A stretch of DNA of 13,468 nt from Promethearchaeota archaeon. Lineage in GTDB: Archaea; Asgardarchaeota; Lokiarchaeia; Sigyniarchaeales; SOKP01. The translations under genes were made by a program, and so were the position numbers. The stretch spans positions 1 to 13,468 of the forward strand of contig JAUWZT010000078.1 in NCBI GenBank assembly GCA_030615145.1. Direction: 5' to 3'. The notes beneath the pieces are model-generated. The model did no database searches, was not told where the DNA came from, and saw only the letters and a program-made list of their open reading frames with translations. Shown here one piece after another: positions 1 to 8,018 of the stretch (its first letter is position 1; each line of letters starts with the position of its first letter).

Positions 1-45
1 AAAAAAGGTTCCCGTGATGAAATACCCTTTTCTTGTATTCACTCC

Positions 46-67
46 ATGGTTTAATTTTTTAAACCAT
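46..67. repeat. Perfect 9-bp stem-loop
   Basis: ATGGTTTAA and its exact reverse complement TTAAACCAT are separated by four T residues. The stem lies about 90 bases beyond the stop codon of the leftmost minus-strand gene and could be a transcript-end or processing structure. No T-tract follows directly on the minus strand; the nearest is a T6 at the very edge of the window (1-6). The rest of positions 1-157 shows no gene. Confidence 0.45.
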
Positions 68-157
68 ATAGTTAATCGCTTCATTCTTAGATTTTTACCC
101 TCTTTATTCTATAAAGATATAATTTTTGTTTATAAAGTGCGTGATTAATTTTCTCTC

Positions 158-1173
158 TCAAGCTTTAAAATCATGAGATTCTCCACAATTTGGACAGAAT
201 TTAAATTTGATTCCCATATGATACCCACAAACGGGACAATATAAGCCTGAATCGGCATGTTCTGGTTGAACTTGAACCTGTTCTGTTCTATATGACTCAG
301 TTGGCACTTGAAAATATCCTCGCCGGTATCCTAAATCGAATTTTACTTTTAACGATGTGAAAAGAGTGGTCAATAAACATATAAAAAGTGGTCCAAGAAT
401 GATTGTTACTACATTATTCAATAACTCGTTCAAAAATAGCATATTATATCTCCTGCTTGCTGGGTTGTACCACGAGGCTAATGTAGGGGCGTCCACATGC
501 CATACAAGGTTTAAGAAAAAACCGTAAATCATACTGATAACGCGGATAATTAAAGAGCTGATAACCAAAACTCCAATGATTTTCCAAAATGCTCCTTTAG
601 TAATTACTCTTGCTTGTTTGAGAGGTTTTTCTATGTTTTCAAATTGATAAGTGAATACTGAGCAAATATAAAGTCCGAAAATTATAAATCCAGGAATCAA
701 TAAAAACCAGAACCCAAGTGGAACTCCAAGACCAAGAATAACAAGGACTACAAATAATTTGGAATTATATGATTTCTTTATATCTTGAAAGAAATTAGTA
801 TCTAAGTTTAAGTACTTCTTGTAGAGGTAAATACTCACGGAACTCATAGCTAAGGCTGTAAATAAAGTGTTAATAATACTATCTATAAAGATAACGCTAA
901 GACCAAATAGTAAAAAATTCATGAGTTGAGCCATATCAGCTTCCGTCGGGTTTGAAGGATCTATCGTACTTGTTATATTTTCTCCAAGAACACTTACTTG
1001 CCAATTCAGATCTGCAAGTAAAAAAATCTTTAAAAACAAGTAAATTACATAAAAAAGGGTGAGCGGAACGATAATTTTTGCCCAGTTTTTTCCAAATAAG
1101 CGAAAACCATCGGAAATGGATTCACCATAACTTTTTTTGCTATTCTTGTTAATTCTTGAGATTCGCGCGACAT
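158..1173 (-). CDS. Multi-pass membrane protein with C-terminal zinc ribbon (5' end frameshifted)
   Basis: Function unknown. From the first in-frame ATG (1039) the protein has 293 residues. Hydrophobic stretches lie near residues 38-70, 93-128, 152-176 and 207-232, followed by a soluble tail with a zinc ribbon: C268, C271, C282 and C285 in two CxxC knuckles. The frame stays open upstream of 1039 and encodes a convincing N-terminus, including SYGESISDGFRLFGKNWAKI and another hydrophobic segment, but has no start codon there. An ATG at 1171-1173 begins MSRESQELTRIAKK in the neighbouring frame. Adding one base to the T7 tract at 1132-1138 joins the two parts into about 338 residues. The zinc ribbon probably faces the cytoplasm and may bind a partner. 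The repeated amphipathic lead-in followed by a membrane helix resembles uncharacterised archaeal membrane families, but I cannot name one. Reality of the gene is near certain; the start is inferred. Confidence 0.8.
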
Positions 1174-1263
1174 GATTTTTATTATTTATATATGAGTAAG
1201 GATCATTTAATAAGATTCAAAGTAAGTTAATATGTATTGTTATAATTTGTCTCTGAATTCTAA

Positions 1264-1485
1264 ATTAATATTCCTTTGCCAACAACAGTCAAAGAGAAAT
1301 GTAAAACCATTATGGAAGACAAATATAAAATTAGATGTATGTCAGTAGACTACAATATTCCAGTAATAATTAATTTACAGTTAGCAAAAGCAGTTATTGA
1401 CGCTATTAAAAATACGCGCGAAAAGAAAGTAGAAATAAAGTCGCTTAACGAATTCCACCAGACACTAAAAAAAGTGTATTGGTAA
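1264..1485 (+). pseudogene. C-terminal fragment of carbamoyl-phosphate synthase large subunit (carB remnant)
   Basis: The reading frame INIPLPTTVKEK...YKIRCMSVDYNIPVIINLQLAKAVIDAI...VEIKSLNEFH matches what I know of the last 70 or so residues of CarB. That region is the MGS-like allosteric domain: the VINTP strand, the YxIRRxAVDYxIP motif, the T/NLxxAKAxxxAI helix and the final basic VKSLxEFH segment. A TAA at 1261-1263 lies directly before the INIP strand, and nothing CarB-like precedes it in any plus frame. More than 900 residues are therefore missing. The second arginine of IRR is cysteine here. A TTG (1276) or ATG (1312) could start a 69- or 57-residue peptide, but it would lack most of the domain, so I call it a remnant. 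It ends 29 bases from the convergent PAP2 gene. Certainty is moderate to good for the homology and moderate for loss of function. Confidence 0.68.
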
Positions 1486-1495
1486 AAAAAAAAAA
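1484..1495 (-). terminator. T12 tract terminator for the PAP2 gene
   Basis: Twelve consecutive A residues on the plus strand form a T12 tract on the minus strand, beginning 19 bases past the stop codon of the PAP2 phosphatase. Archaeal termination needs little more than such a U-run. It overlaps the stop codon end of the carB remnant. Confidence 0.55.
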
Positions 1496-1514
1496 TAAAA
1501 TTGGATTTAATTTT

Positions 1515-2540
1515 CTACTGGATTTTATTTAATTTTACGAAGAGAAGGGGTATTAAATATGCTAGAACAAAACCAACGATAGCATACCTAGCATATCTGT
1601 AGAAGACCGAGTCGAATACTCCTCTAATCGCTTCAAGGGCAAAGTAAACTACAAATAAAATTACTAATCCTATTACTAAATTTATAATTTTCCATTTCAA
1701 ATCTAGTTTACTTGGTTCATATTTAACATACTCGTTTTCAAGAACATATGCGATTCCAAATCCTAACAATACTCCAGTAACTTGAGACATTCTCCCCGTA
1801 TCACTGAAAGCGACTGGAACCGGTAAGAGCTCTGTTCCTGAAGTAGGAAACAAAAATGTACCTAATAAGAAGAGTACTAAAGATACAACAACAATAACTA
1901 TCAACTTAATTGGTAGGTTTAAAGCGTTAAATTGTTTCGTACCATATGGTTCTAAATACGTAAAAAGTAAGAGCACAACAAGCCCTAATGAAAATCCCCC
2001 TATCACATCTTGAAGGTCATGAACACCGATGATCATTCTTGATATAGCAACTAGAAAAATAATAATTCCCATGATTATGACAATATAAAGCCTCTTTCGA
2101 AAATCATATCCTATATAGCCCCATGTTGCTATGGCAGTTGCAGTATGCCCAGATGGAAATCCATAATATGTCTCTATTAATCCAGCAGGATTTTCTGGTG
2201 AGACTTCTCCTGGATCGATGTTAGTTGCTGGTCGTGGATCCTGAAAAATATTCCTAAAGAATTCATTTAAATAGGATGTGAATAATAAACTCAAAGTTAA
2301 ATTTTTGGCAAAACTCTTATCATATATGATAAAGAAAACAGCCACCATCACGATAAACACAATGGGTTCGCCAAGATAGGTAATCGCTTTAAAGATAGAA
2401 CGTATTGTTGACGAAGAACTATAGAAAGCTTCATTAAATCCTAATGCTATAAGGATTAATCCCGTAATTAGCACAACTACGAAGATAATACTTACAGTAA
2501 TTAATTCATTTTTACTAAGGTTTTTATTACTCTCTGACAT
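1515..2540 (-). CDS. PAP2-family integral membrane phosphatase
   Basis: Likely hydrolyses a lipid phosphate or isoprenoid pyrophosphate at the membrane; the substrate cannot be told from sequence. All three PAP2 signatures are present: R96-x6-R103-P104 (arginine in place of the usual lysine), P129-S130-G131-H132, and S167-R168-x5-H174-x3-D178. H132 and H174 are the expected catalytic pair. About six hydrophobic segments surround the motifs in residues 11-200. The protein (341 aa) is longer than a typical PAP2 enzyme because of a C-terminal extension (residues 210-335) with roughly four more membrane helices and no motif I recognise. It starts at an ATG 17 or so bases below a plausible TATA box and ends near the convergent carB remnant. 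The family is secure; the role (undecaprenyl- or archaeal lipid-phosphate recycling) is inference. Confidence 0.93.
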   Translation of the reverse strand: MSESNKNLSKNELITVSIIFVVVLITGLILIALGFNEAFYSSSSTIRSIFKAITYLGEPIVFIVMVAVFFIIYDKSFAKNLTLSLLFTSYLNEFFRNIFQDPRPATNIDPGEVSPENPAGLIETYYGFPSGHTATAIATWGYIGYDFRKRLYIVIIMGIIIFLVAISRMIIGVHDLQDVIGGFSLGLVVLLLFTYLEPYGTKQFNALNLPIKLIVIVVVSLVLFLLGTFLFPTSGTELLPVPVAFSDTGRMSQVTGVLLGFGIAYVLENEYVKYEPSKLDLKWKIINLVIGLVILFVVYFALEAIRGVFDSVFYRYARYAIVGFVLAYLIPLLFVKLNKIQ

Positions 2541-2577
2541 CAGACATCACTAATGTTATTTTAGTAAAAGTAAATCG

Positions 2578-2585
2578 ATTTTATA
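2578..2585 (-). promoter_or_regulatory. TATA box for the PAP2 gene
   Basis: TATAAAAT on the minus strand lies about 40 bases before the PAP2 start codon. Transcription would start near 2556 and leave a leader of about 16 bases. The assignment is by eye in AT-rich DNA. Confidence 0.35.
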
Positions 2586-2740
2586 GTTAATAAATCTTTT
2601 GCATAAAATTACCGGTAAACATATAATTTCACATTAATAAAAACCATGAAAAAAAATAAATAGTAATTAAATTTTGCTTTAGATAACTGCTTAAATGTGT
2701 TGAATAACAAAAATATCGGGTGTCAAATAGATTTACTATC

Positions 2741-2744
2741 GAGG
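2741..2744 (+). promoter_or_regulatory. Shine-Dalgarno GAGG deciding the TTG start at 2752
   Basis: GAGG sits seven bases before TTG at 2752. It supports that codon as the start of the RAM-domain gene over the longer overlapping frame from GTG at 2697, whose translation makes no domain sense. Confidence 0.5.
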
Positions 2745-2751
2745 ATACATT

Positions 2752-3012
2752 TTGGTTCGCTTAAAAATTATCGGAACTCAATGGAAGATAGTAGAGAAAT
2801 TGAAGGGTTTGAAACCAGAAGAAGATCAAGATTGGAGGATTACTTACGCATCCCCTACTTATGGCGGTTGGGATTTAATTGTAGAATGCATTTTTAAAAA
2901 TTTAGAAGATTTGGATAAAATCGTGTCCTTCTGTCGAACTGATGAAGATTTAAAAGAGTGGATCGATGCTACAACAACTCTGATCAGCACAAAAAGAAAC
3001 TTTGAAGAATAG
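2752..3012 (+). CDS. Stand-alone Lrp/AsnC ligand-binding (RAM) domain protein
   Basis: An 86-residue protein consisting of one RAM (ACT-like) fold with no helix-turn-helix. Visible elements are a first strand VRLKIIG, helix TQWKIVEKLKGL, the turn-and-strand SPTYGGWDLIVECIF typical of Lrp effector domains, helix LEDLDKIVSFCRTDEDLKEW, and a final strand ATTTLISTKRNF. In full-length Lrp proteins this domain binds amino acids and drives oligomerisation; stand-alone copies are common in archaea. The start is TTG, supported by GAGG seven bases upstream. The frame also reads ILV just before it, so the first strand may begin slightly earlier at a non-standard codon. It stands alone, converging on the PhoU-like gene 23 bases away. 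Its partner or ligand is unknown. Confidence 0.75.
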   Translation: MVRLKIIGTQWKIVEKLKGLKPEEDQDWRITYASPTYGGWDLIVECIFKNLEDLDKIVSFCRTDEDLKEWIDATTTLISTKRNFEE

Positions 3013-3035
3013 AAGTTTGTTTCTTATTTTATAAC

Positions 3036-4034
3036 TCAAATCAAATTATTAATAATAATCTCGGAAATATCTGACGAGTATTCACCTGTTCTCCTGATGC
3101 TTTCGATTATAAACCCTATTTCAACGAGATACTCTGAATTAGGATTAATTTTAATGGTATTACATGCTTTTGTTAAGTTTTCAATGGATTCAATGTTTTC
3201 ATTTGCTAATTTTAAACTATTTTGAAGCCATGCGTCTAAACTCATGTTTAATAAGTCCAAAGAAATCCTACTTGCATTCATAATGTTTTTGTATAATTCT
3301 TTATCGATTTTTTGGTAATCTATAAGTAAAACATTTCGCGCGATTTTTACGGCGTGGTCCGCAATTCTCTCTAGAAATCGGCTTATAAATTTATAATTAC
3401 TGGCATCTTCTAATGTTATACCTAATTTTTGGCACAATATAATATCTCGTAATACAATATGAGCCTGGCGCTCGACTAGCCAATTCAATCGATCAATTTC
3501 ATCATCACTTTCAATTACTTTTTCCGCTAGCCTTTTATCCCCCGTTTCCAAGGCTTTAAGTGCGTCCTCGTGCATACCATTAGCTAGGATATACATCCTC
3601 CTGATTGTTTTTTCAAATGGCATCTCTTTTGGGTCGAGTAAATCTTTTATTATAATATTGTTATCTGTTTCCTCTATTATTTCAGTCCCTATTGTAATTT
3701 TTCTGAAATTTCTTATAGTATCTCTTATTTGTGACTCAATCTTTTTACTGGATTTCACTTCTATAATGTTATACCCCATGATATAAGCTCCAACTAATAA
3801 TCGAAACAAGAAATCAGAGTTTTTAATCTCATCAACGTCGAACTTCTTTTCTCTTACAAGTTTTTCTGAACTTATGTAAGGAGTAATAAGCAAATTACCA
3901 TCTGGTTGTGACAGGATTCCAATTGTATCTTTAACCTGAATTCCGTGTTTATCAATCCATTCTCTTGGTAGACTAACAATATAAGTAGACCCACCCGTTT
4001 TTTGTACTTTTCTTGTTTCAATATTGAAAGACAT
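3036..4034 (-). CDS. AbrB-PhoU fusion regulator (archaeal phosphate-uptake-regulator family)
   Basis: A 332-residue protein with an N-terminal SpoVT/AbrB DNA-binding domain (residues 1-53: RKVQKTGGSTYIVSLPREWI, then GIQVKDTIGI and LLITPY) and helical PhoU repeats over roughly 105-332. Recognisable PhoU segments include RRMYILANGMHEDALKALETG, ESDDEIDRLNWLVERQAHIVLRD and SRFLERIADHAVKIARNVLL, the last carrying the acidic/His metal-binding signature (ERIADHA). Such fusions are widespread in archaea and are annotated as phosphate uptake regulators. No pst transporter genes are near, so phosphate is not proven as the signal. The gene is divergent from the ABC exporter operon and shares its 272-base intergenic region, where a TATA box lies 33 bases before this start. 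A short leader is expected. Confidence 0.9.
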   Translation of the reverse strand: MSFNIETRKVQKTGGSTYIVSLPREWIDKHGIQVKDTIGILSQPDGNLLITPYISSEKLVREKKFDVDEIKNSDFLFRLLVGAYIMGYNIIEVKSSKKIESQIRDTIRNFRKITIGTEIIEETDNNIIIKDLLDPKEMPFEKTIRRMYILANGMHEDALKALETGDKRLAEKVIESDDEIDRLNWLVERQAHIVLRDIILCQKLGITLEDASNYKFISRFLERIADHAVKIARNVLLIDYQKIDKELYKNIMNASRISLDLLNMSLDAWLQNSLKLANENIESIENLTKACNTIKINPNSEYLVEIGFIIESIRRTGEYSSDISEIIINNLI

Positions 4035-4062
4035 AACTTTTTCTTCTCTTTAAATTTGTAAT

Positions 4063-4071
4063 TTATATATA
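4063..4071 (-). promoter_or_regulatory. TATA box for the AbrB-PhoU gene
   Basis: TATATATAA on the minus strand is centred about 33 bases before the start codon, giving a predicted transcript start near 4041. It coincides with the left arm of the 13-bp inverted repeat in this intergenic region. Confidence 0.45.
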
Positions 4072-4114
4072 GAATTCTCTTATTATATATATTTTCTCTA
4101 TATTCTATATATAA
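4063..4114. repeat. Perfect 13-bp inverted repeat with 26-base spacer in the divergent promoter region
   Basis: TTATATATAGAAT at 4063-4075 is exactly matched by its reverse complement ATTCTATATATAA at 4102-4114. Each arm contains a TATA-like element pointing outward from the pair's axis. It may be a paired operator or two divergent promoters. Confidence 0.5.
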
Positions 4115-4215
4115 GTCTAAATATTAAGAATAACCATAGTAAAAGCTAATTTTATTCTTCGAAATACTTTTAGTGTTTAAAGGGTTGTATCGACATTTTG
4201 TACTCATAGATTATG

Positions 4216-4224
4216 TATAAAAAA
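4216..4224 (+). promoter_or_regulatory. Possible TATA box for the ABC exporter operon
   Basis: TATAAAAAA lies 90 bases before the first ABC gene and would give a leader of about 60 bases. The TATA-like right arm of the inverted repeat at 4106-4114 is an alternative. No clear ribosome binding site precedes the ATG at 4307. Confidence 0.25.
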
Positions 4225-4306
4225 TCTATTAATGAATGATGAATTTAGTTTTTTAAAGCTGAAAATTAGATTTATGCTATTTTTTAATAATAATTTCTGA
4301 CATGTT

Positions 4307-6142
4307 ATGGTGTTTAATAAGAAAGAATTAACAGCTGAGCCCATGGTGGAGTTTTCTTCGGGTAAAGACCCGTATGTAAAATCACGGAAAAAGGGACCTA
4401 CTAGATGGATTTTAGTTCATGTATTTCACGGCTCGAACAAGTTGTTTGTGGTTGTTGTGGTTTTTATAATTATCCTTTCTGCTAATATATCCTCTATTAC
4501 ATATATTATAATAGGCGAAACAATATCAGCACTGTTGAGTGGAAAGACGGCTTTATTAGGAAATTATATTTTAACTTTATTTCTATTAGGGATAAGCGGT
4601 CCCGCAATGAGAATTGTGAGTCGAATGTTAACAGAGGTTTTAGCGCAGAGGTTAGAAAGAGACGCTCGAAGAGAGTTCTTCACAAATCTATTAGGAAAAA
4701 GTCAATCGTTTCACGACAGACAAAAAATAGGAGAGTTAATGGCAAGGGTTACTGACGATGTTAGGATGTTGAATTTCTTAATCAGCCCGGCTTTATCGTT
4801 AATTATAGAATCTTTTACATATCTATTTATCCCTATTATTTACATTGTTATGTATTACCCTTTTCAGTTAATAGTTGAGCCTATATTCTTTTCTATTTCA
4901 TTTATTATCTTATTGAGTTCTTATTCACATAAAATTGGACCTGTAACGGCCCGTTTAAGGGAAAACTTTGGTTTAATGACTGCTTCTTTAAGCGAGACCT
5001 TATCGGGCATCGAAGTAGTTAAAGCTACAGTCCAAGAAGAAAAAGAGATGAAAAAGTATTTTACACATGTAGATAATTATAAAAAGGCGTTTATTGAGCG
5101 AGGTAAGTTACAAGCAAAGTATCTCCCGATCTTAGTTCTAGCATTAGTTATAACGGCAGGTTTTACTCATAGTATTGTGCTATTTAATTTCGGATTAATG
5201 AATATCGGGCAAATTATTGCTTTCTTAGGAATTTTGGGATTGCTCCGTTTTCCTACACACATCTCTATGTTTGTTTTTGCTATCTTTCGATTAGCAGGAT
5301 CGAGTGCAGATAGACTGCTCGAGTTAATGAATAAAAAAACTGAAATTGACGAGAATAAAGAAGGTAAAAAGAAAGTTTTCAATGGCAATATAATATTTGA
5401 GAACGTGGATTTTATCTACCCTGATGGTAAGATGCCTGTGTTAAAAGGTATCTCGTTTGAAGTTAAACCTGGGCAGACAGTTGCAATAGTTGGAACAACT
5501 GGATCTGGAAAAACTACGCTAACTAAATTAATCTCGCGGCTATACGATGTTTCTAAAGGTCGAATTTTAATTGATGGGAGCGAAATTCGGGATTATGCTT
5601 TACAAACTTTGCGAGATCAAATTTCTTATATTGAGCAAGATGTATTCTTATTCTCTACAACTATTTTTGATAATATATCTTTTGGGCGAGTAAGTTCATT
5701 GGAGCAAGTTATTAATGTAGCTCAACAAGCACAAGCTCATGATTTTATCAGTGAGTTGCCAGAAGAATATCAGTCGAAGGTAGGAGAAAGAGGAGTTCAG
5801 CTTAGTGGAGGAGAAAGACAACGAATTGCCATAGCACGAGCTTTTTTATCCGATCCTCGGATTCTTATTTTAGACGATTCAACTTCAGCTATTGACTCTA
5901 ACACAGAGGACAAAATTCAGTTTGCAATTAAAAATATTTTGAAAAATCGCACTACAATTTTAATAACGCACCGGTTATCACAAATTAGGTGGGCTGATTT
6001 AATTATAGTTTTAAAAAATGGTGAAGTCGCAGCTAAAGGGAACCATGAAGAATTACTAAAAACATCTGAAGAATATCGCAAAATTTTCGTTAAGAAATTC
6101 GATATCGAAGAAGAACAATTGCTTAAGGAGGTGAGAAAATAG
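4307..6142 (+). CDS. ABC exporter half-transporter with degenerate catalytic site (subunit A)
   Basis: A 611-residue type IV (B-family) ABC half-transporter: six-helix transmembrane domain (about 40-345) followed by the ATPase domain (about 375-600). Walker A is GTTGSGKTT (396-404, K402), the signature is canonical LSGGE (499-503), Walker B ends ILILD523, and the switch histidine is H555. The residue after Walker B is D524 instead of the catalytic glutamate, the hallmark of the degenerate half of heterodimeric exporters such as TM287/288. The stop overlaps closely with the TTG start of the partner gene, so the two form an operon and almost surely a heterodimer. Export of a drug, lipid or peptide is likely, but the substrate is unknown. 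The start at 4307 gives a 30-residue charged N-terminus; a nearby ATG at 4302 is out of frame. Confidence 0.95.
   Translation: MVFNKKELTAEPMVEFSSGKDPYVKSRKKGPTRWILVHVFHGSNKLFVVVVVFIIILSANISSITYIIIGETISALLSGKTALLGNYILTLFLLGISGPAMRIVSRMLTEVLAQRLERDARREFFTNLLGKSQSFHDRQKIGELMARVTDDVRMLNFLISPALSLIIESFTYLFIPIIYIVMYYPFQLIVEPIFFSISFIILLSSYSHKIGPVTARLRENFGLMTASLSETLSGIEVVKATVQEEKEMKKYFTHVDNYKKAFIERGKLQAKYLPILVLALVITAGFTHSIVLFNFGLMNIGQIIAFLGILGLLRFPTHISMFVFAIFRLAGSSADRLLELMNKKTEIDENKEGKKKVFNGNIIFENVDFIYPDGKMPVLKGISFEVKPGQTVAIVGTTGSGKTTLTKLISRLYDVSKGRILIDGSEIRDYALQTLRDQISYIEQDVFLFSTTIFDNISFGRVSSLEQVINVAQQAQAHDFISELPEEYQSKVGERGVQLSGGERQRIAIARAFLSDPRILILDDSTSAIDSNTEDKIQFAIKNILKNRTTILITHRLSQIRWADLIIVLKNGEVAAKGNHEELLKTSEEYRKIFVKKFDIEEEQLLKEVRK
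6125..6134 (+). promoter_or_regulatory. Strong Shine-Dalgarno AAGGAGGTGA for the TTG-started second ABC gene
   Basis: A near-perfect complement of the 16S rRNA end lies inside the last codons of the first ABC gene, nine bases before TTG at 6144. It fixes that unusual start and shows that internal operon genes use Shine-Dalgarno initiation here. Confidence 0.85.
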
Positions 6143-6143
6143 C

Positions 6144-7964
6144 TTGTGGGTGGGTCTTGAAGCAGAAGAATACGATCGCAAATATCAAGATAAGGATTTA
6201 GTAAAACGAATTGTATCTTATTTCTCGCCTTATAAACGAGCAATGTTTCTTGTAATTTTCTTCCTTACTATCTCATCGCTTACCATCGCTTTTCAACCTA
6301 TTTTAACTTCTCTAATTATTACTAATTTAGAAACTACTCCAGATTTAATCTATATTTTATTCTTAATCTTGATAATTTTCATCTTTAGCATTTCAAGCTG
6401 GGTTTTTAATTATATTAGACAGATATATTCTAATCGAGTAATTGGAAGTGTAGTGCAAGATATAAGAAAGGACGCTCACAAATCGGTCGTTAATCACGAT
6501 TTGTCTTTCTTTGATAAAAACCCCTTGGGTAAAATTGTTTCAAGAATCAACACTGATTCACGTGATTTTGGTGAAACAGTTGGATTGTCAATTGAGGTAA
6601 TTTCATCTGTTATAGTCTTAATTCTGTTAATAGTTGTGATGTTTACTGTGAATGTGGTTCTAACATTCGTTCTTCTTATATCGCTCCCATTATTTTTAAT
6701 AGCAGCACTGAGCTTCAGGAAGCTCGCGAGAAAGATGACTCTTCTTGGACAGCGTGCCCTAGCTTCAGTAAACGCGTATGCAAAAGAAAGTTTTTCTGGC
6801 ATCCAAATAGCAAAAACATTTAGGCGAGAAAAAAAAGTTTACGATGACTTCCTTCAAGTGAATAACCAATCCTATATGGTGAATTTAAAAAGGGCTTTCT
6901 TGTTGAATGCTATCTTTCCTACTCTTGGTTTAATTCAAGGTTTTGTTACGATGCTGTTAATTTTAATAGGAAGTAACTTGGTAATAGAAGGATTTGTTGG
7001 AGTAGGAGAATTAGTTCTCTTCATTCAAGGCTTAAATCTATTATTTTTTCCCTTATTCATTATAGCATCTTTCTGGCCTATGTTTCAAACAGGTATGGCT
7101 GCTTCTGAGAGAATCTTTGCAATAATAGATACATTGCCTCTTGTTGTTCAAAATGACAACATTAAACCTTCAAAAGGTTTGAAAGGTGAAATTGAATTCA
7201 AGAATTTAACATTTCGATACGATAAAGCTAAATTAGTATTTGATAACTTCTCACTGAAGGTTAACCCAGGAGAATCAATTGCTCTCGTTGGCCATACTGG
7301 GGCTGGTAAATCTAGTATTGCTAAATTAATTGCCAGATTTTACGAATTCCAAGGTGGAGATATTCTAGTTGATGGTAAGAGTATTAGAGATTATGATCTT
7401 ACTGAATACAGGAGGCACATAGGTATTATCCCACAAACACCGTTCTTATGGGCTGATACTGTAGAAAATAATATTAAGTATGGTTGTGCTTCTGCCACAG
7501 AAAAGGATGTACTTAACGCATTAAGTATAAGTGGCGGGTCTGAATGGGTGGAAAGCTTATCAAAAGGTTTAAAAACTGAGGTACGCGAGAGGGGGACGCT
7601 TCTATCGATGGGACAGCGCCAACTAGTGGTTTTTGCTCGCGTATTGTTAGAAAACCCATCAATTCTTATCTTAGACGAAGCAACGGCTTCAGTAGATCCA
7701 TTTACTGAAACAAAAATTCAAGATGCTTTAGAAAAGACGATTGAAGGACGTACTTCAATTATTATTGCTCATCGCTTATGGACCGTTAGACATGTTGACA
7801 GAATTGTCGTTCTGGATCACGGTAAAATAGTTGAGGAAGGTAATCACGATGAACTGATGAAACGTGGAGGAACATACGCTAATTTATATAATACATATTT
7901 TAGACACCAATCCTTAGAATATGTTGAAGAGATGGGAAAAAATAAAGCTATGGATATCATTTAA
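6144..7964 (+). CDS. ABC exporter half-transporter with intact catalytic glutamate (subunit B)
   Basis: A 606-residue half-transporter, partner of the gene one base upstream. The transmembrane domain covers about 35-330 and the ATPase about 350-585. Walker A is GHTGAGKSS (383-391, K389), Walker B ILILD511 is followed by the catalytic E512, and the switch histidine is H543. Its signature is LSMGQ (487-491), a variant of LSGGQ. The pattern is complementary: this subunit's intact Walker B pairs with subunit A's canonical LSGGE, while its variant signature pairs with A's Asp-containing Walker B. The dimer therefore has one working and one degenerate ATP site. The start is TTG with an excellent ribosome binding site. 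The last 30 or so codons are repeated in diverged form as an orphan tail near 10931, so this 3' end may have been replaced by an inserted element. Confidence 0.95.
   Translation: MWVGLEAEEYDRKYQDKDLVKRIVSYFSPYKRAMFLVIFFLTISSLTIAFQPILTSLIITNLETTPDLIYILFLILIIFIFSISSWVFNYIRQIYSNRVIGSVVQDIRKDAHKSVVNHDLSFFDKNPLGKIVSRINTDSRDFGETVGLSIEVISSVIVLILLIVVMFTVNVVLTFVLLISLPLFLIAALSFRKLARKMTLLGQRALASVNAYAKESFSGIQIAKTFRREKKVYDDFLQVNNQSYMVNLKRAFLLNAIFPTLGLIQGFVTMLLILIGSNLVIEGFVGVGELVLFIQGLNLLFFPLFIIASFWPMFQTGMAASERIFAIIDTLPLVVQNDNIKPSKGLKGEIEFKNLTFRYDKAKLVFDNFSLKVNPGESIALVGHTGAGKSSIAKLIARFYEFQGGDILVDGKSIRDYDLTEYRRHIGIIPQTPFLWADTVENNIKYGCASATEKDVLNALSISGGSEWVESLSKGLKTEVRERGTLLSMGQRQLVVFARVLLENPSILILDEATASVDPFTETKIQDALEKTIEGRTSIIIAHRLWTVRHVDRIVVLDHGKIVEEGNHDELMKRGGTYANLYNTYFRHQSLEYVEEMGKNKAMDII
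7855..7870 (+). repeat. Left copy of the 16-bp core at the ABC gene 3' end (candidate attL)
   Basis: TGATGAAACGTGGAGG, inside codons 571-576 of the second ABC gene, recurs exactly at 10929-10944 in the same orientation. Downstream of the core the two copies are about 79% identical over 81 bases but encode nearly the same peptide. Confidence 0.5.
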
Positions 7965-7988
7965 TTTCTATAAATAAAATATTTATGA

Positions 7989-8018
7989 TTTTTTAGTTTC
8001 TGACTTTTTCTTCTTTTT
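7989..8018 (+). terminator. T-rich terminator zone after the ABC operon
   Basis: Runs of T6 (7989-7994), T5 (8005-8009) and T5 (8014-8018) begin 24 bases past the stop codon of the second ABC gene. Clustered U-runs are the usual archaeal terminator form. Confidence 0.5.

Noticed and set aside
2697..2897. Plus-strand frame starting at GTG 2697
   Set aside because: It overlaps the RAM-domain gene in another frame and its translation has no domain features; the RAM frame has a Shine-Dalgarno and clear homology.
5167..5388. Minus-strand frame inside ABC subunit A
   Set aside because: Antisense shadow of a secure coding region with no recognisable features.
5917..6243. Minus-strand frame across the ABC gene junction
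   Set aside because: Antisense shadow; it covers the Shine-Dalgarno and start of subunit B.
6494..6802. Minus-strand frame inside ABC subunit B
   Set aside because: Antisense shadow with low-complexity translation.
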